Source of the DNA: Candidatus Peribacteria bacterium | GTDB taxonomy: Bacteria; Patescibacteria; JAEDAM01; Absconditabacterales; Absconditicoccaceae | NCBI GenBank assembly: GCA_031280545.1 | Contig: JAITGP010000013.1 | Coordinates: 1-30,776 of the forward strand | DNA: 30,776 bases | Direction of reading: 5' to 3' | Shown: in pieces, positions 1 through 8,940 of the stretch | Position numbering within the stretch: the first letter of the stretch is position 1 | How the letters are laid out: every line of letters begins with the position of its first letter | Made by a program: the position numbers and the translations under genes | The notes under the pieces: generated by a model | What the model was told of the DNA's origin: nothing | The model's database searches: none | Seen by the model: the letters and a program-made list of their open reading frames with translations, nothing else

Positions 1-2
1 TT

Positions 3-272
3 GATACACAAGCATCGAAAGTAGCACGTTTATTAGTTGCAAGTGATAGGTGTAAAGAACATAAACTTCCAAAAGAATATCTTGTGTTTTTCAAAGAACG
101 ATGGAACACTAACCATGGAGGTTCCGAGAAATTGTCGGATCAAGATTTGGATGATTCTCGTAAAATGGATGAATTTATTGATAAGAATATTTTAGCTCTC
201 TGAAGGTCAGGGGATGCTCAAGAAGAAAAACATATTATTTGAAGTCAGCCAACTTTTAAACCTGCAGACTAA
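3..272 (+). CDS. Partial hypothetical protein (C-terminal 89 residues)
   Basis: The frame is open from the left edge of the window and reaches TAA at 270-272 only if two TGA codons are read as Gly. The visible part is hydrophilic and charged, beginning DTQASKVARLLVASDRC and ending GSQPTFKPAD, with no membrane segment or recognisable motif. Its last 4 nt overlap the end of the convergent MurI-like gene on the other strand, so no intergenic terminator fits between them. The start lies outside the window. I do not recognise the family. The frame could be accidental in its last 20 codons, which follow the first TGA. Confidence 0.5.
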
Positions 273-1063
273 ACCCTCATCACTTCCATTTTTACTCCTT
301 TCCCCCTTTCTAAGAGCCATACGAGCTCTTTTTCTTTCAATAAAAATTTCGGATCCTGATTGGTCCAGACTTTCACACTATACTCACTTTCTTGTCCTTT
401 TGTTAAACGTTGAAAACAGTCCTCTATCACACTCAAATCATGAAATCTGATTTTGTTGAAATTGAAAAACGCCTTGATGGTTCTCTGCATACTAAAATAC
501 TGATAGTGCATGGGCAAAAGGGTATCTACATTCGCGTCTTTAAAATATCTCAAATCATTTTTCAGTGTCCTGATCAAATACGGATTATGTACTCCCAAGT
601 CAGCGATACCTGCAGGTCGAGCTTCTGCCACTTTCCTTCGATAGTGAAAAGGAAAACTAAATGACTTAATATTCTTTTGGTTAGCTGTGGGCTGATAATT
701 TTTTGCAACGTTCTCTAGTAATTTTTGAACGCGGTCTTCACTGCCAAAATCAGTCAAAATTCAGATTTTCCCGACGAAGGAATACCTAAAAGCATACTCC
801 TGAAGATACGTTTGAAATAAGGGAAGAACATCCTTGCTTGCGAGAGCAAGTTCATAAACAGGATCCATGATCACTACTTTAGCTCCTTGCTCATGTAAAA
901 ATCAAACAGCTTTTTTTATCTCTTCCACGATAAAATTAACCTCTTTTTCTCCAAAAGGAAAATGAAGCTGATCATGATACACGAGATATTCATGGTCAAA
1001 TTTTGTCAAAACTTTCCAGAGGGAGAGGGTATCATTTCCAGAACTGATCAAACCTATTTTCAT
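269..1063 (-). CDS. Asp/Glu racemase-fold protein related to MurI, lacking catalytic cysteines
   Basis: A 264-residue protein starting MKIGLISSGNDTLSLW, the usual length of glutamate racemase. The layout matches MurI: an N-terminal IGL..SSG strand-loop, HFPFGEK at about 35-40 (MurI has P[YF]GEK/R), a VVIMDPVYEL strand where MurI has the ACNTA motif, GKIGILTDFGS at 98-108 (MurI GRIGVIAT), and ADLGVHNPYL at 154-163 where MurI has LGCTHYPLL. Both catalytic Cys positions are replaced (near D67 and V158), so acid-base racemase chemistry is unlikely. Two TGA codons are read as Gly, one of them in GKIGI. Its start overlaps the upstream secreted-protein gene by 10 nt, which implies translational coupling. 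Family membership is inferred from motif order, and the function is unknown. Confidence 0.6.
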
Positions 1064-1647
1064 AGCAGAGATTGTTTGAGATAAAGATAACTAGGGATAT
1101 ACTCCATAATTTCATCAAGGGTGGTAGCATTGAGCAGATGTTGAATTACTTCTACTTGCTGAGTAATGAGTTGGTAGCTAGAAAGGGTTCTTTTATCATT
1201 AGGATTCTTTTGAACTTCTAAGGCAAGTTTCCTTTGAATAGTTGGTAAAGTGTCCAGATAAGGGCTTAAAGTCTGAGTCAAGGAGGTTTTATAGAGCCAG
1301 AAAAATTTGGTTTCAAAGGATTCTAATGCTTCCACTAATTTTGTCTTGTAGAGATAGAGCTTGAGAAATTCACTCTTTTTTTCAGAGAAGATTTCTTGTC
1401 GATAAAAAACATCATCTCCCTGACGCACGTATTTCATAGTCAGGAGCACTTCATCATATTTTTGTTTCGTGAGCTGTTCCAAATTCCTGAGATAACTTGC
1501 ACATTTTATTAACCCTACTTCCTTTTTTACATACAGAGTGAGTGCTTCTCCCTCAAACCTACAGTACATTTTGTCTTCCAAATACCCAAAAGCAGATCCT
1601 CCACAGAAGATCAAGACAGTTGCAAGCATACAAAATACTTTTTTCAT
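1054..1647 (-). CDS. Secreted hypothetical protein with Sec signal peptide
   Basis: A 197-residue protein beginning MKKVFCMLATVLIFCGGSAFG, a typical signal peptide (basic n-region, hydrophobic core, cleavage probably after SAFG). The mature part is rich in Lys, Glu, Leu and Tyr, and predicted mostly helical; the central KYDEVLLTMKYVRQGDDVFY region and the C-terminal SYLYLKQSLL show no known motif. A 15-codon longer non-ATG start is possible, but ATG at 1647 places the signal peptide at the N-terminus. The gene reads through one TGA to TAG at 1054-1056 and overlaps the MurI-like gene by 10 nt. It lies 83 nt downstream of the DUF1846-like gene in the same direction and probably shares its transcript. 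Confidence 0.6.
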
Positions 1648-1730
1648 AGTCAGGAAAGAAGATAAAACCGTGATAGAAAGCGGTTCCAACAAAAAAAGTA
1701 TACAGTTTTATCTTTGGTTTGCAATAGGGT

Positions 1731-2705
1731 TTATTCGTTGATTTCGTCCAATAAACTTTCTAATCCAGTTTTCAACTCTTCATTAGTAGTTTTATCGATT
1801 AGGGTTTGAATATACGTTTTGGCGGTTTCAGAGAGCGTAGAATCTTCCAATCCTGAAGTATCAATTTGCCCAAAAACATAATCTGAAATTGCTTCAGGTA
1901 CCTCTTTTCCTAAAATCTTGAATACCTTTTGGATAAAGGAGTGCTTTTCCAGACCTCTCTCGTAGAGATCTATTTGTTCTAAAGTGGAATCAAATTCTTC
2001 TTCATAAGCTTTTTCCAAATACTGAGCTCTCGCCATAATATTCAGAGGACTATCCTTTGCTGAACTATAATTTGGTAAAATATCGAGCTTTGCATAACTA
2101 GAGTCAATCCCAATTTCCTGATCTAAATACATTTGAGCGATTGCAACCGTTAATTTTCCACATTCTGGGGTGAGTCCAGCGATCAGATTCAGCTTTTTTT
2201 GTGCTGGGATATGATCATCATTTCCTACTCCATCTTCAGAGAGTACCTGAGAAATATCATGAGAATAGGCTCTGATTTTGTATTTTTCCCAAACTCTATA
2301 TCCGATCTTTTGAAAATGGGTTTCAAAGCTGAAAACTACATCATACATATTCTCGATATCGATGAGATTGATTACAATATGAGGCTTAACTCCAAAATTA
2401 TTTTCCACTTTTTTGAGATAGATTTCCAAAAAATCACAGAAAAGCTTTTCATCATCCATAGGAGGATTATCTATGATATCTTGTGCTTTGATACAAAAGA
2501 GGATATCCATTTCATATTTGTAAGGAGCGAAAACCTTTTTGTAGGTGTCAGATTCAAAGTTAGGTAAGAGTGCCGTAATATTGCTTTGATCAATGAGATT
2601 CCCTGTTACTTCTAAATAAAGCTTGGAATCTTCACTGAATTTGTCTTGGAGTTGTTCTCCCAAGATTCTAAGGTAATTTTGGTAATCAAAGGTGGATGAG
2701 GCCAT
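1731..2705 (-). CDS. DUF1846-like protein, short form
   Basis: A 324-residue protein. Residues 28-77 (KLYLEVTGNLID....LLPNF....MDILFCIKAQDI) and 170-230 (LNLIAGLTPECGKLTVAIAQMY....YAKLDILPNY....SPLNIMARAQYL) follow the landmarks I recall for the DUF1846 family (LYLEFGGKLFDD, VLPGF, ICINAKDI, APGPGSGKMATCLSQLY, GYAKFETFPIWN, HPVNLAYEAA). The nucleotide-loop-like PGPGSGK is changed to LTPECGK. Family members usually run to about 500 residues, so the C-terminal third is missing and replaced by an acidic helical tail ending in LLDEINE. It starts at ATG 2705 under a good promoter at 2750-2778. It contains no TGA codons. It heads a leftward cluster with a secreted protein and a MurI-like protein. 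The assignment rests on motif memory. Confidence 0.5.
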   Translation of the reverse strand: MASSTFDYQNYLRILGEQLQDKFSEDSKLYLEVTGNLIDQSNITALLPNFESDTYKKVFAPYKYEMDILFCIKAQDIIDNPPMDDEKLFCDFLEIYLKKVENNFGVKPHIVINLIDIENMYDVVFSFETHFQKIGYRVWEKYKIRAYSHDISQVLSEDGVGNDDHIPAQKKLNLIAGLTPECGKLTVAIAQMYLDQEIGIDSSYAKLDILPNYSSAKDSPLNIMARAQYLEKAYEEEFDSTLEQIDLYERGLEKHSFIQKVFKILGKEVPEAISDYVFGQIDTSGLEDSTLSETAKTYIQTLIDKTTNEELKTGLESLLDEINE

Positions 2706-2749
2706 AGTGATTTTTTGTTTATATTTATAAAAAGCTGAATGTTTAATTA

Positions 2750-2778
2750 AGTATAATCGAAAGGGATATTTTTGTCAA
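2750..2778 (-). promoter_or_regulatory. Sigma70-type promoter for the DUF1846-like cluster
   Basis: On the minus strand TTGACA (2778-2773), a 17-nt spacer and TATACT (2755-2750) lie about 45 nt ahead of the ATG at 2705. Confidence 0.65.
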
Positions 2779-2859
2779 TTTTTTTATAAGATTTTTTATG
2801 GAAATTTTCTATTTGTGGTGATATTTGGATTGTATAGGAAGTAGCCTAGAAATTTATAC

Positions 2860-2888
2860 TTGACTTCTGATATATATATCGATATAAT
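2860..2888 (+). promoter_or_regulatory. Sigma70-type promoter for the small lipoprotein gene
   Basis: TTGACT at 2860-2865, a 17-nt spacer, then a consensus TATAAT at 2883-2888. The spacer contains TGATATATATATCG, which recurs almost unchanged in the promoter at 8812-8840. Confidence 0.7.
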
Positions 2889-2917
2889 AGATAATGTAAA
2901 AATAATTAAAAAAAAGT

Positions 2918-3094
2918 ATGAAAAAGTTATTTTTTGCGATGTTTATCGTCGCTAGTGTGTTGAGTTTTTCTTCTTGTAAAAAAACTAATTCTCACCAAGG
3001 ACAGTTTACTACGGATTTAACCCAAAAAAAAATTATTTCTAAGATTCAATCGCAATCTCCGTGGTCAATCTCACGAAAGACAAACTTGAGGTAG
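2918..3094 (+). CDS. Small putative lipoprotein (58 aa), possibly frameshifted
   Basis: Begins MKKLFFAMFIVASVLSFSSC, a basic and hydrophobic leader ending in a Cys after SFSS, so a lipoprotein signal peptide is likely even though the lipobox is not ideal. The mature part is only 39 residues and stops at TAG 3092-3094. A second frame across the same DNA and beyond (about 3055-3123) encodes VVNLTKDKLEVELLQKQLGN before TAA; that reads like a genuine helical tail, so the original protein may have been longer and lost its frame near 3050-3060. The start lies 29 nt after a strong -10 box. Preceded by AAAAAAAAGT rather than a Shine-Dalgarno sequence. Function unknown. Confidence 0.5.
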   Translation: MKKLFFAMFIVASVLSFSSCKKTNSHQGQFTTDLTQKKIISKIQSQSPWSISRKTNLR

Positions 3095-3186
3095 AACTTC
3101 TCCAAAAACAGCTGGGAAACTAATCACAGAAAAAGGCAGAATCCCCAAAGCCAAAGAAGAGGGGAAAATTAAAAAAAACAAAAATC

Positions 3187-3423
3187 ATGGGAGATTTAGC
3201 AACCCAAAAGGGAAAAAAATTTGCTTTGGCTGCATTAAAAGAAAGACGCCAAAATCCGCCTGAACAAGTAAACAATTCTTCACTTCGTGCAGGATCACCA
3301 ATGTATTATTATTGTAATACTTGTGGACACTTATCTGATGTTCTGCCAGAAGCACACATTGGTAGTCCTAAAAGATGGTGTAAAGAGTGTCAAGCTTTAA
3401 AAGATGAAGGCTGGTTGGTATAA
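3187..3423 (+). CDS. Small zinc-ribbon protein (78 aa)
   Basis: The protein has a basic N-terminal third and then a C-terminal ribbon YYYCNTCGHLSDVLPEAH...SPKRWCKECQALKDEGWL, with two CxxC pairs placed to bind one zinc ion. I recall small proteins in other bacteria with the same pattern (CxxCG....LPE....PK..C..CQAL.D.GW), annotated as hypothetical, so this looks like a conserved family of unknown role. It starts at ATG 3187; the frame is closed by TAA 21 codons upstream. A strong terminator follows 18 nt after the stop. It probably shares the 2860 promoter with the lipoprotein gene. Confidence 0.7.
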   Translation: MGDLATQKGKKFALAALKERRQNPPEQVNNSSLRAGSPMYYYCNTCGHLSDVLPEAHIGSPKRWCKECQALKDEGWLV

Positions 3424-3441
3424 AGTCTTCACAAACAACAA

Positions 3442-3472
3442 AACGGTTAGACGTATTTGCTAACCGTTTTTT
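3442..3472 (+). terminator. Rho-independent terminator after the zinc-ribbon gene
   Basis: A perfect 9-bp stem, AACGGTTAG with CTAACCGTT (3442-3450 with 3460-3468), a 9-nt loop and a run of T. Confidence 0.85.
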
Positions 3473-3500
3473 GGATAAAAGTTTTACTTCCTTTTTCCCT

Positions 3501-3528
3501 TTGAAAACACTTAGCATTTTATTATACT
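3501..3528 (+). promoter_or_regulatory. Promoter for uppS and the WecA-like gene
   Basis: TTGAAA (3501-3506), a 16-nt spacer and TATACT (3523-3528), about 65 nt before the uppS start. Confidence 0.6.
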
Positions 3529-3592
3529 CCAACCATTGCGAAAACAATCCAACCCTTGTGAAGTTCCCAGCTTTTATCCTTTTTTTAACCTC

Positions 3593-4276
3593 ATGCATAT
3601 TGGAATTATTATTGATGGTAATCGTAGACGAGCTAAACAAAGAAACCTTCCTGCTCGAGAAGGACATATTGCTGGTGCAGAGACTCTTAAAACTGCAGTC
3701 GAACTCATCTTTACTAAAGGAATCGAAACTCTGACAGTATACGGTTTTTCTACAGAAAATCGAAAAAGAAGTCAGCCTGAAGTAGATGCATTAATGCAGA
3801 TTTTCACAGACTATCTGATAGAAATGCAGGACAGACTCAAAGACAAGGACGTAAAAGTAAATATTCTCGGAGATATTACGGTCTTTGATGAAAAACTTCA
3901 CAAAGCGATTATCAATATCCAAGAAAGCACCAAAAATAAATCTGCTCATACTTTTAATCTTTGTTTGAATTACGGAGGGAGACCTGATATTGTGCAGGCT
4001 GTACAAGTCCTTTGACAGCAAGTTCAACAGGGACAACTCATTCCCTCTGAAATAGATGAAAATCTGATTTCCAGCCATCTCTACACTACAGGACAACTAG
4101 ATCCTGATTTGATTATTAGAACCAGTGGTGAACAACGCCTAAGTGGATTCCTTACATGGCAAAGCTCTTATGCTGAATTATTGTTTATTGATACGTTTCG
4201 ACCAGATTTCGATGAAAAGACTCTAAAAGACTGTCTCGCTGAATACGAAAGAAGGACGAGAAGATTTTGAGGATAA
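3593..4276 (+). CDS. uppS: Undecaprenyl diphosphate synthase (cis-prenyltransferase)
   Basis: Makes the C55 polyprenyl diphosphate carrier from farnesyl diphosphate and isopentenyl diphosphate, used for peptidoglycan and wall glycans. The 227-residue protein shows every landmark of the family: IGIIIDGNRR with the catalytic Asp at residue 8, AREGHIAGAE, YGFSTENRKRSQPEV, NLCLNYGGRPDIV, DLIIRTSGEQRLSGFLTWQ, and a C-terminal PDFDEKTL....ERRTRRFGG. The usual GNGRWAKQR is GNRRRAKQR here. Two TGA codons are read as Gly (4013 and 4268), the second in the conserved RRFGG ending. ATG 3593 was chosen because it places HIGIIIDGN at the N-terminus; a more distal start would be almost leaderless. The WecA-like gene follows after 58 nt. 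Confidence 0.95.
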
Positions 4277-4334
4277 CCTATTGCAGTTCATTCATTTTTT
4301 CATATATTGAAAGAGCTTTATTCTTTCCTATCCC

Positions 4335-5414
4335 ATGAGCTATCTAGGAATACTCCTCCTCACTCTTCTCCTTGCTTGGGCAGGACTATATCTTTTTAAA
4401 AAATGGAAAATTCTGGATAAACCCGGGAATGACCTAAAAAACACGAGAAAACCTATTCCAACCTTGCAGGGGATTTTCGTGTATCTCATGGTGCTCGCGG
4501 TACTCGCAATTTTTCACCCAGATTTTTTTCTTTCTCCCTTAGTGCAAGGGTTTTTGGTTGGAGGAACCATTATTGTTATCGTTGAACTTTTCGCAGAACT
4601 CGAATATATGGGTAGAATCAAATGGAAATTTCCTCCTTGGTTCAGATTTCTCATGCATTTCTTGGCAGCAGGGATTGCCTTATGAATTAGTGGTCTTTCT
4701 GACTATTCGTTTTTACTCTGAGGATATGAATTTATTTTGCCAAATCGGCTATTATATCTTGCTTTTTCTATTTGGTCCGTCTTCGTTATCAACGCGGTCA
4801 ATCGAATTGATGGAATTTACGCTCAAGGAAACGGGATTCTAACGATTGGATTTTTTACGATTTTTGCTCTCATTCAGCGGGTAGTCTTCAAATCTTATAC
4901 GGTATTTCCTCCTGCATGGCTCGATACCCTTCTGCTCGTCAAAGAGCTTGCTCTGATTCTTGCTCTGATTTCCCTCGTCTATACCTTCATTGAATATAAG
5001 CCTTTAGGGTTGATTCGTGATGTGGGAACTATGTTCCTAGCATTTTGACTTGCTTATCTCTCTGTAATAGGAGGAACAAAAATCTGAACCGTTGTTGTAG
5101 CATTATCGTTAGTAATCTTTGATGCGGTGCGAGTAGGGTTATACAGGATCTTTATCGCAAAAAAATCTCCTATGAAAGGGGATTATACCCATCTTCATCA
5201 CCGCCTATTAGGGCTAGGACGATCGAGGGGAGAGGTGAGAGCTTTTGTACGAATTTTTTCACTCGTGATGATGCTCTTGATGCTTTTGCAAGGAACCAAT
5301 AGACTTCATAAAGTAATCCTTTTTGCTTTGATGGCACTCCTCTTTTTCGGGGTAAATGCCTATCTTTTTCTCTACAAAAAAATGCCTTACGGTCTGCCAG
5401 AAAAAAAGGAATAG
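4335..5414 (+). CDS. WecA/TagO-like undecaprenyl-phosphate sugar-1-phosphate transferase
   Basis: A multi-spanning membrane enzyme (359 aa, about 10-11 helices) of the MraY/WecA family, which transfers a sugar-1-phosphate, often GlcNAc-1-P, from a UDP-sugar to undecaprenyl phosphate to start a carrier-linked glycan. Visible family motifs are LDKPGNDLKNTRKPIPTLQG near the N-terminus, NAVNRIDGIYAQGNG (the magnesium-binding N..NxxDGxxG) and, near the C-terminus, GDYTHLHHRLL, the HxHH signature that separates WecA/TagO types from MraY. Four TGA codons are read as Gly; without that the gene would appear as three fragments. It follows uppS, which makes its lipid substrate. The exact sugar cannot be told from sequence. 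Confidence 0.9.
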
Positions 5415-5432
5415 TTCCCTATTCCTCTTTTT
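5407..5432. terminator. Hairpin terminator between convergent genes
   Basis: AGGAATAG and CTATTCCT form a stem flanked by A-rich and T-rich sides. It overlaps the stop codon of the WecA-like gene and could serve both strands, since the leftward protease gene ends at 5442. Confidence 0.65.
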
Positions 5433-5441
5433 GTATTAGGG

Positions 5442-8400
5442 CTAAGTATTCAGTAAATTAGCCGTTCTCATGAGCATAAGCATGACATATCCTCTGATCT
5501 CCTTATCTTGCGGTGAGGAAATATTATTCATAACTCAGAATTTTTTGAGCTGTTGAAGATGAGAGGTGTAGTATTCTCCTTGGTTAGTATTGTAGGTAGT
5601 ACCCCAAATAGCTCTAGAAAGCACGGTTCCAAATTCAGCTCTGGTCATTTCTCCATTAGGATTAAAGGTATTAGTCCCTATTCCCATAATACCAAGCTGA
5701 CAAGAAGTCTTCATCCAATCGGTTAAATCGCCATGTCCCGCCATATCTCAATATTGACAGGTTTTAGTTGTATCAGGTTTTCTATCCAATACTTGGATTG
5801 CAAATTGAGACAGCATTTTTGAAGCTTGGGCACGAGTAAGATTTCCATTGAGATTTGCTTGATCCACATTCTGTATCGTGGTGATACCAATATCACGAGC
5901 ATAGGTATACGCCTGAAGTAATTCTCTGCCATAGGTAGTACGTTGAATACTTGTAGCTCGAGAAGTATCTGGAGCTGTTGGTGAAGAAGTGGCAGGTTTA
6001 GTTGTAGTAGCTTCCGTTGTTATCGGTTTTTCAAAAATCTCTTCCTTCTCTCCTGTATTTATGCTTCCTGTAGTGATTTGTGGAGGAGTCCCACATTCTT
6101 CATCATAAAGATCACCACTATAGTCGCCTTTGGGACAAGAGTCTTTGGTTAACGAACTTCCTCCTCATCCACCACCACCTCAACCACCACCTCCTCATCA
6201 ATTTTGTGCTTGAGTGATCCAAGTGATAGCAATTCCTGTAGTTGTTTTATTCCCTGCAAGGTCGTAGGCAGTGACCGTTTCTGTAGTATTTGCACTATAG
6301 GATTTAGTAAAGACACGATTATTACTTGTATTCCATCCTGCAAGCGTTCAGGTTTCATTGAGGGTAAGAGTTGCTTGTACAGATCCTTGAGTAGAACTAG
6401 TAGTGGAATAGCTAACAGAGAGTATTGGAGCAGTAGTATCCAAAAAAATCTTCACTTCCCCAGAGAAACTTTTACTTCCTGTTCAAACGGATCGTGTGAT
6501 AGTCTTAAGACCATCAGAACCAGAAAGAGAAAGCGGAATAGTGATATTTCCACTACCCTCACCTGTCAATACTTCAGTTATGTCTCCAGAAATCGTATAT
6601 TCAGCTTGGAGGTTAAGTGTTAAAACTCCATTAACAGCACTTCCTGAGACATAAGCAGGGAGAGTAAAAGTTGGAGTCAAAAGTGTTGGACAGTTTGGTG
6701 TGTTTGCGGTAATGGTCAAAGATCCTGTATTCCCTACTCGGTCTTGTACTCAAATAGTCAAACTAGTAGCTCCAGTAGTTAGGGTAGTAGTTCCTGTTCG
6801 TGTTGTTCCATTATCGAGACTATATCTCAATCCTTCCTCAGCTAGAGCCAAATCGTCGCTTCCTGTGAAAGTATAGATTAGCTTTTCAGTACTACAATAC
6901 TCTCCTGTATCTACGGTTCCTGTCAGAATCGGAATAATAGTATCGAGAAGTTGAAGAGAATGGTAAAGATTCAGCTTTTTATTTCCTGCGATTGTTCTTC
7001 CTCAATAAGGCAGTAAGGTAGTATCTGCTCCATTAAATAATGCATCTTTAATTTGCCCTCCCGTAAGATCAGGCCTATAGCTCCATAAAAGGCTGAATGC
7101 TCCTACTACATGGGGGGTTGCCATGGAAGTTCCTTGCATGTTTGTATAGCTACCACTACCAATCGTACTTTTTATATTTACTCCTGGAGCAGAGATATCT
7201 ACGATATTTCCATAATTGGAAAAGGAAGCTAACGTATCAGAGGAATCATGAGCTGCTACACAGATAATTCCAGGATTAGATTGCTTGAAATTACAAGGAT
7301 AGATAGCAGAAGAAGTATTATCAGTACCTGCATTTCCAGCAGCAGTAATAAAAATCCCTCCTGCATTAGTAAAATCTCTAATTGCACCAGAAAGAGCGTT
7401 GTCTCCTATTCCCCCTCCTCCTCGACTAGCATTGATAATTTTTGCTCCATTGTACCTAGCAAAAGCAATTGAATTAATGATAGCATTGGTAGTTAAAAAT
7501 TCATCTGAAGAAGTGTTATATCCTGCTTTAATTGCCATAATTTCACTATTAGGATTAACCCCTACAATTCCTATCCCATTATTCATTTTGGCTCAGATAG
7601 TTCCTGCAATATGAGTTCAGTGAGTATTATATTGTGCTAAATTAGTAAGAGTTTCTGCGGTATTGTTTGGATTTCGAGCAGTATCTATGGGCAAAGGATT
7701 TTTATTTGTGGTTTGATACCCTCGAAGTGTACCACCAGAGTAAAACGCTCCACTCAAGAAAATACTCGCTCCATATTGGCAACCATTCCAAGCTGCTCCC
7801 GTAGAGGTTTTACAACTATTCCCGTTCCACATTTGTCCCGTAAACTCAGGGTGGCGATAATCTACTCCGAGATCAATAACTGCTACAATGCTTCCTGTAG
7901 TATTAGCTCTTCCTGAAAAAACTTCCATAGTTTCTGATCGTTTAATATTCCCCAATCCTCGCAAATTGTTTGGGTAGTCAGGATCATTTGTAGTAAATGC
8001 AAAAGTATGATATAAAAAATTGGGTTGTACATATTCTACGTTGGGATCTTGTAAGAGTAAATCAATAAGTTCTTCCGTACTTTCTCCATTTTTTCCTTCG
8101 ATCACCGCTAGCGTATCTCCTCCTATGGAAAGGGTCTCCAAAGTGATATAAGTTTCCTCGGTGAGAGTCAGAATTCTCATTCTAGAGTTTCCTAGAGTGT
8201 GGGTTCCATCTTTATATTTTACAAGTACTTCTCCCTCTACATACTCTCACTCTATAGCTTCATGAGAGGGAGTAGAAATGTTCGCTTCTTCTGTCTCTGT
8301 ATTAGAAATATCTCCCTCTGAGGCTACAGAGGATTGAATAGTATCTGAAATTAGGTCTAATAGAGATTCTGAAACGAGAGCAGTATCTTTGTCCAGTATT

Positions 8401-8561
8401 ATATCTTCATCAATGCTCTTCTCATCAGATACTTCTTCATTCAAAATATTTTCTTCCTCTGTAGGAGTAGCAGTATCTTCAAAATCTGCTCGGAGGAGCG
8501 TTGTACCATATTGTTGAGTGATAAGGAATCCGAGCATGGTTCGGTAAAGAAACTTTTTCAT
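5442..8561 (-). CDS. Large secreted subtilase with Ig-like repeats, poly-Gly linker and SLH repeats
   Basis: A 1039-residue serine protease (family S8). Order: a signal peptide (MKKFLYRTMLGFLI...); an acidic Ser/Thr/Glu-rich stretch to about 105; an I9-like propeptide with EGEVLVKYKDG and VEYVQPNFLY; then the catalytic domain, about 200-510, with Asp229 (VIDLGVDYRHPEF), His314 (HGTHIAGTIGA), the oxyanion Asn in TAAGNAG and Ser479 (GTSMATPHVVG). It continues with Ig-like beta domains (about 530-785), a run of 14 Gly (788-801), and two or three S-layer-homology-like repeats from about 860 (LTRAQASKML, MTRAEFGTVLSRAIWG). About 13 TGA codons are read as Gly, one of them next to the catalytic His. 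It would act at the cell surface, anchored through the SLH repeats. The substrate is unknown. Confidence 0.9.
6159..6200 (-). repeat. Poly-glycine tract encoded by mixed TGA, GGA and GGT codons
   Basis: Fourteen consecutive glycine codons, four of them TGA, sit in the protease between the Ig-like region and the SLH repeats. Reading TGA as a stop would cut the protein here four times. Confidence 0.9.
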
Positions 8562-8593
8562 TGTTTTTGTTAAAAAAATAAATTACTGACTAT

Positions 8594-8622
8594 AGTATAT
8601 TCAATAAGTGCATTTTTTGCAA
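8594..8622 (-). promoter_or_regulatory. Promoter for the subtilase gene
   Basis: On the minus strand TTGCAA (8622-8617 read from the plus-strand palindrome), a 17-nt spacer and TATACT (8599-8594), about 33 nt before the start codon. Confidence 0.55.
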
Positions 8623-8811
8623 GAAAAAAATAGGAATTTTTACTTGTGAAATAATTTATCATTTTTTCTCCATAAAAGGTTTAGAAAAAAAATTCAAAAA
8701 TCTACTATTTTTTTATTATACCTATTTTCTTGATTTTTTGAGGATAAAAAATAGAGATATCACTGTTTTTATCTTAAATATTGCGTATATATTGAAAAAA
8801 TAAAAATAGGC

Positions 8812-8840
8812 TTGACTTTTGATATATATATCGTTATAAA
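8812..8840 (+). promoter_or_regulatory. Promoter of the transport operon
   Basis: TTGACT (8812-8817), a 17-nt spacer and TATAAA (8835-8840). The spacer shares TGATATATATATCG with the promoter at 2860-2888. The expected start site, near 8846-8848, coincides with the first base of a 6-bp stem-loop (8848-8865), which may stabilise the transcript. Confidence 0.7.
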
Positions 8841-8940
8841 TATAAATATCAGAAGTAAGTCTGATGACGCGATCTTTAACAAGAGTATAAACAATAAATT
8901 GACTACAAAGTATCGTAGTTAGCAATAAATTATTAAAATA

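Larger units (their letters stand above)
8562..8940. other. AT-rich divergent intergenic region
   Basis: This 379-nt stretch between the leftward protease and the rightward operon holds no convincing gene. It carries a promoter for each direction (8594-8622 and 8812-8840) and the roughly 95-nt leader of the operon, with two small stem-loops: ATCAGA/TCTGAT at 8848-8865 and ACTAC/GTAGT at 8902-8919. The middle is long runs of A and T with nothing recognisable. Confidence 0.6.

Noticed and set aside
29..200. Possible CRISPR or short direct repeats at window edges and in AT-rich gaps
   Set aside because: No regularly spaced repeat was found; the runs are plain A/T bias.
6149..6358. Separate leftward ORF rich in Glu and Val over the poly-Gly region
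   Set aside because: It is a shadow frame of the protease gene produced by the Gly-codon run.
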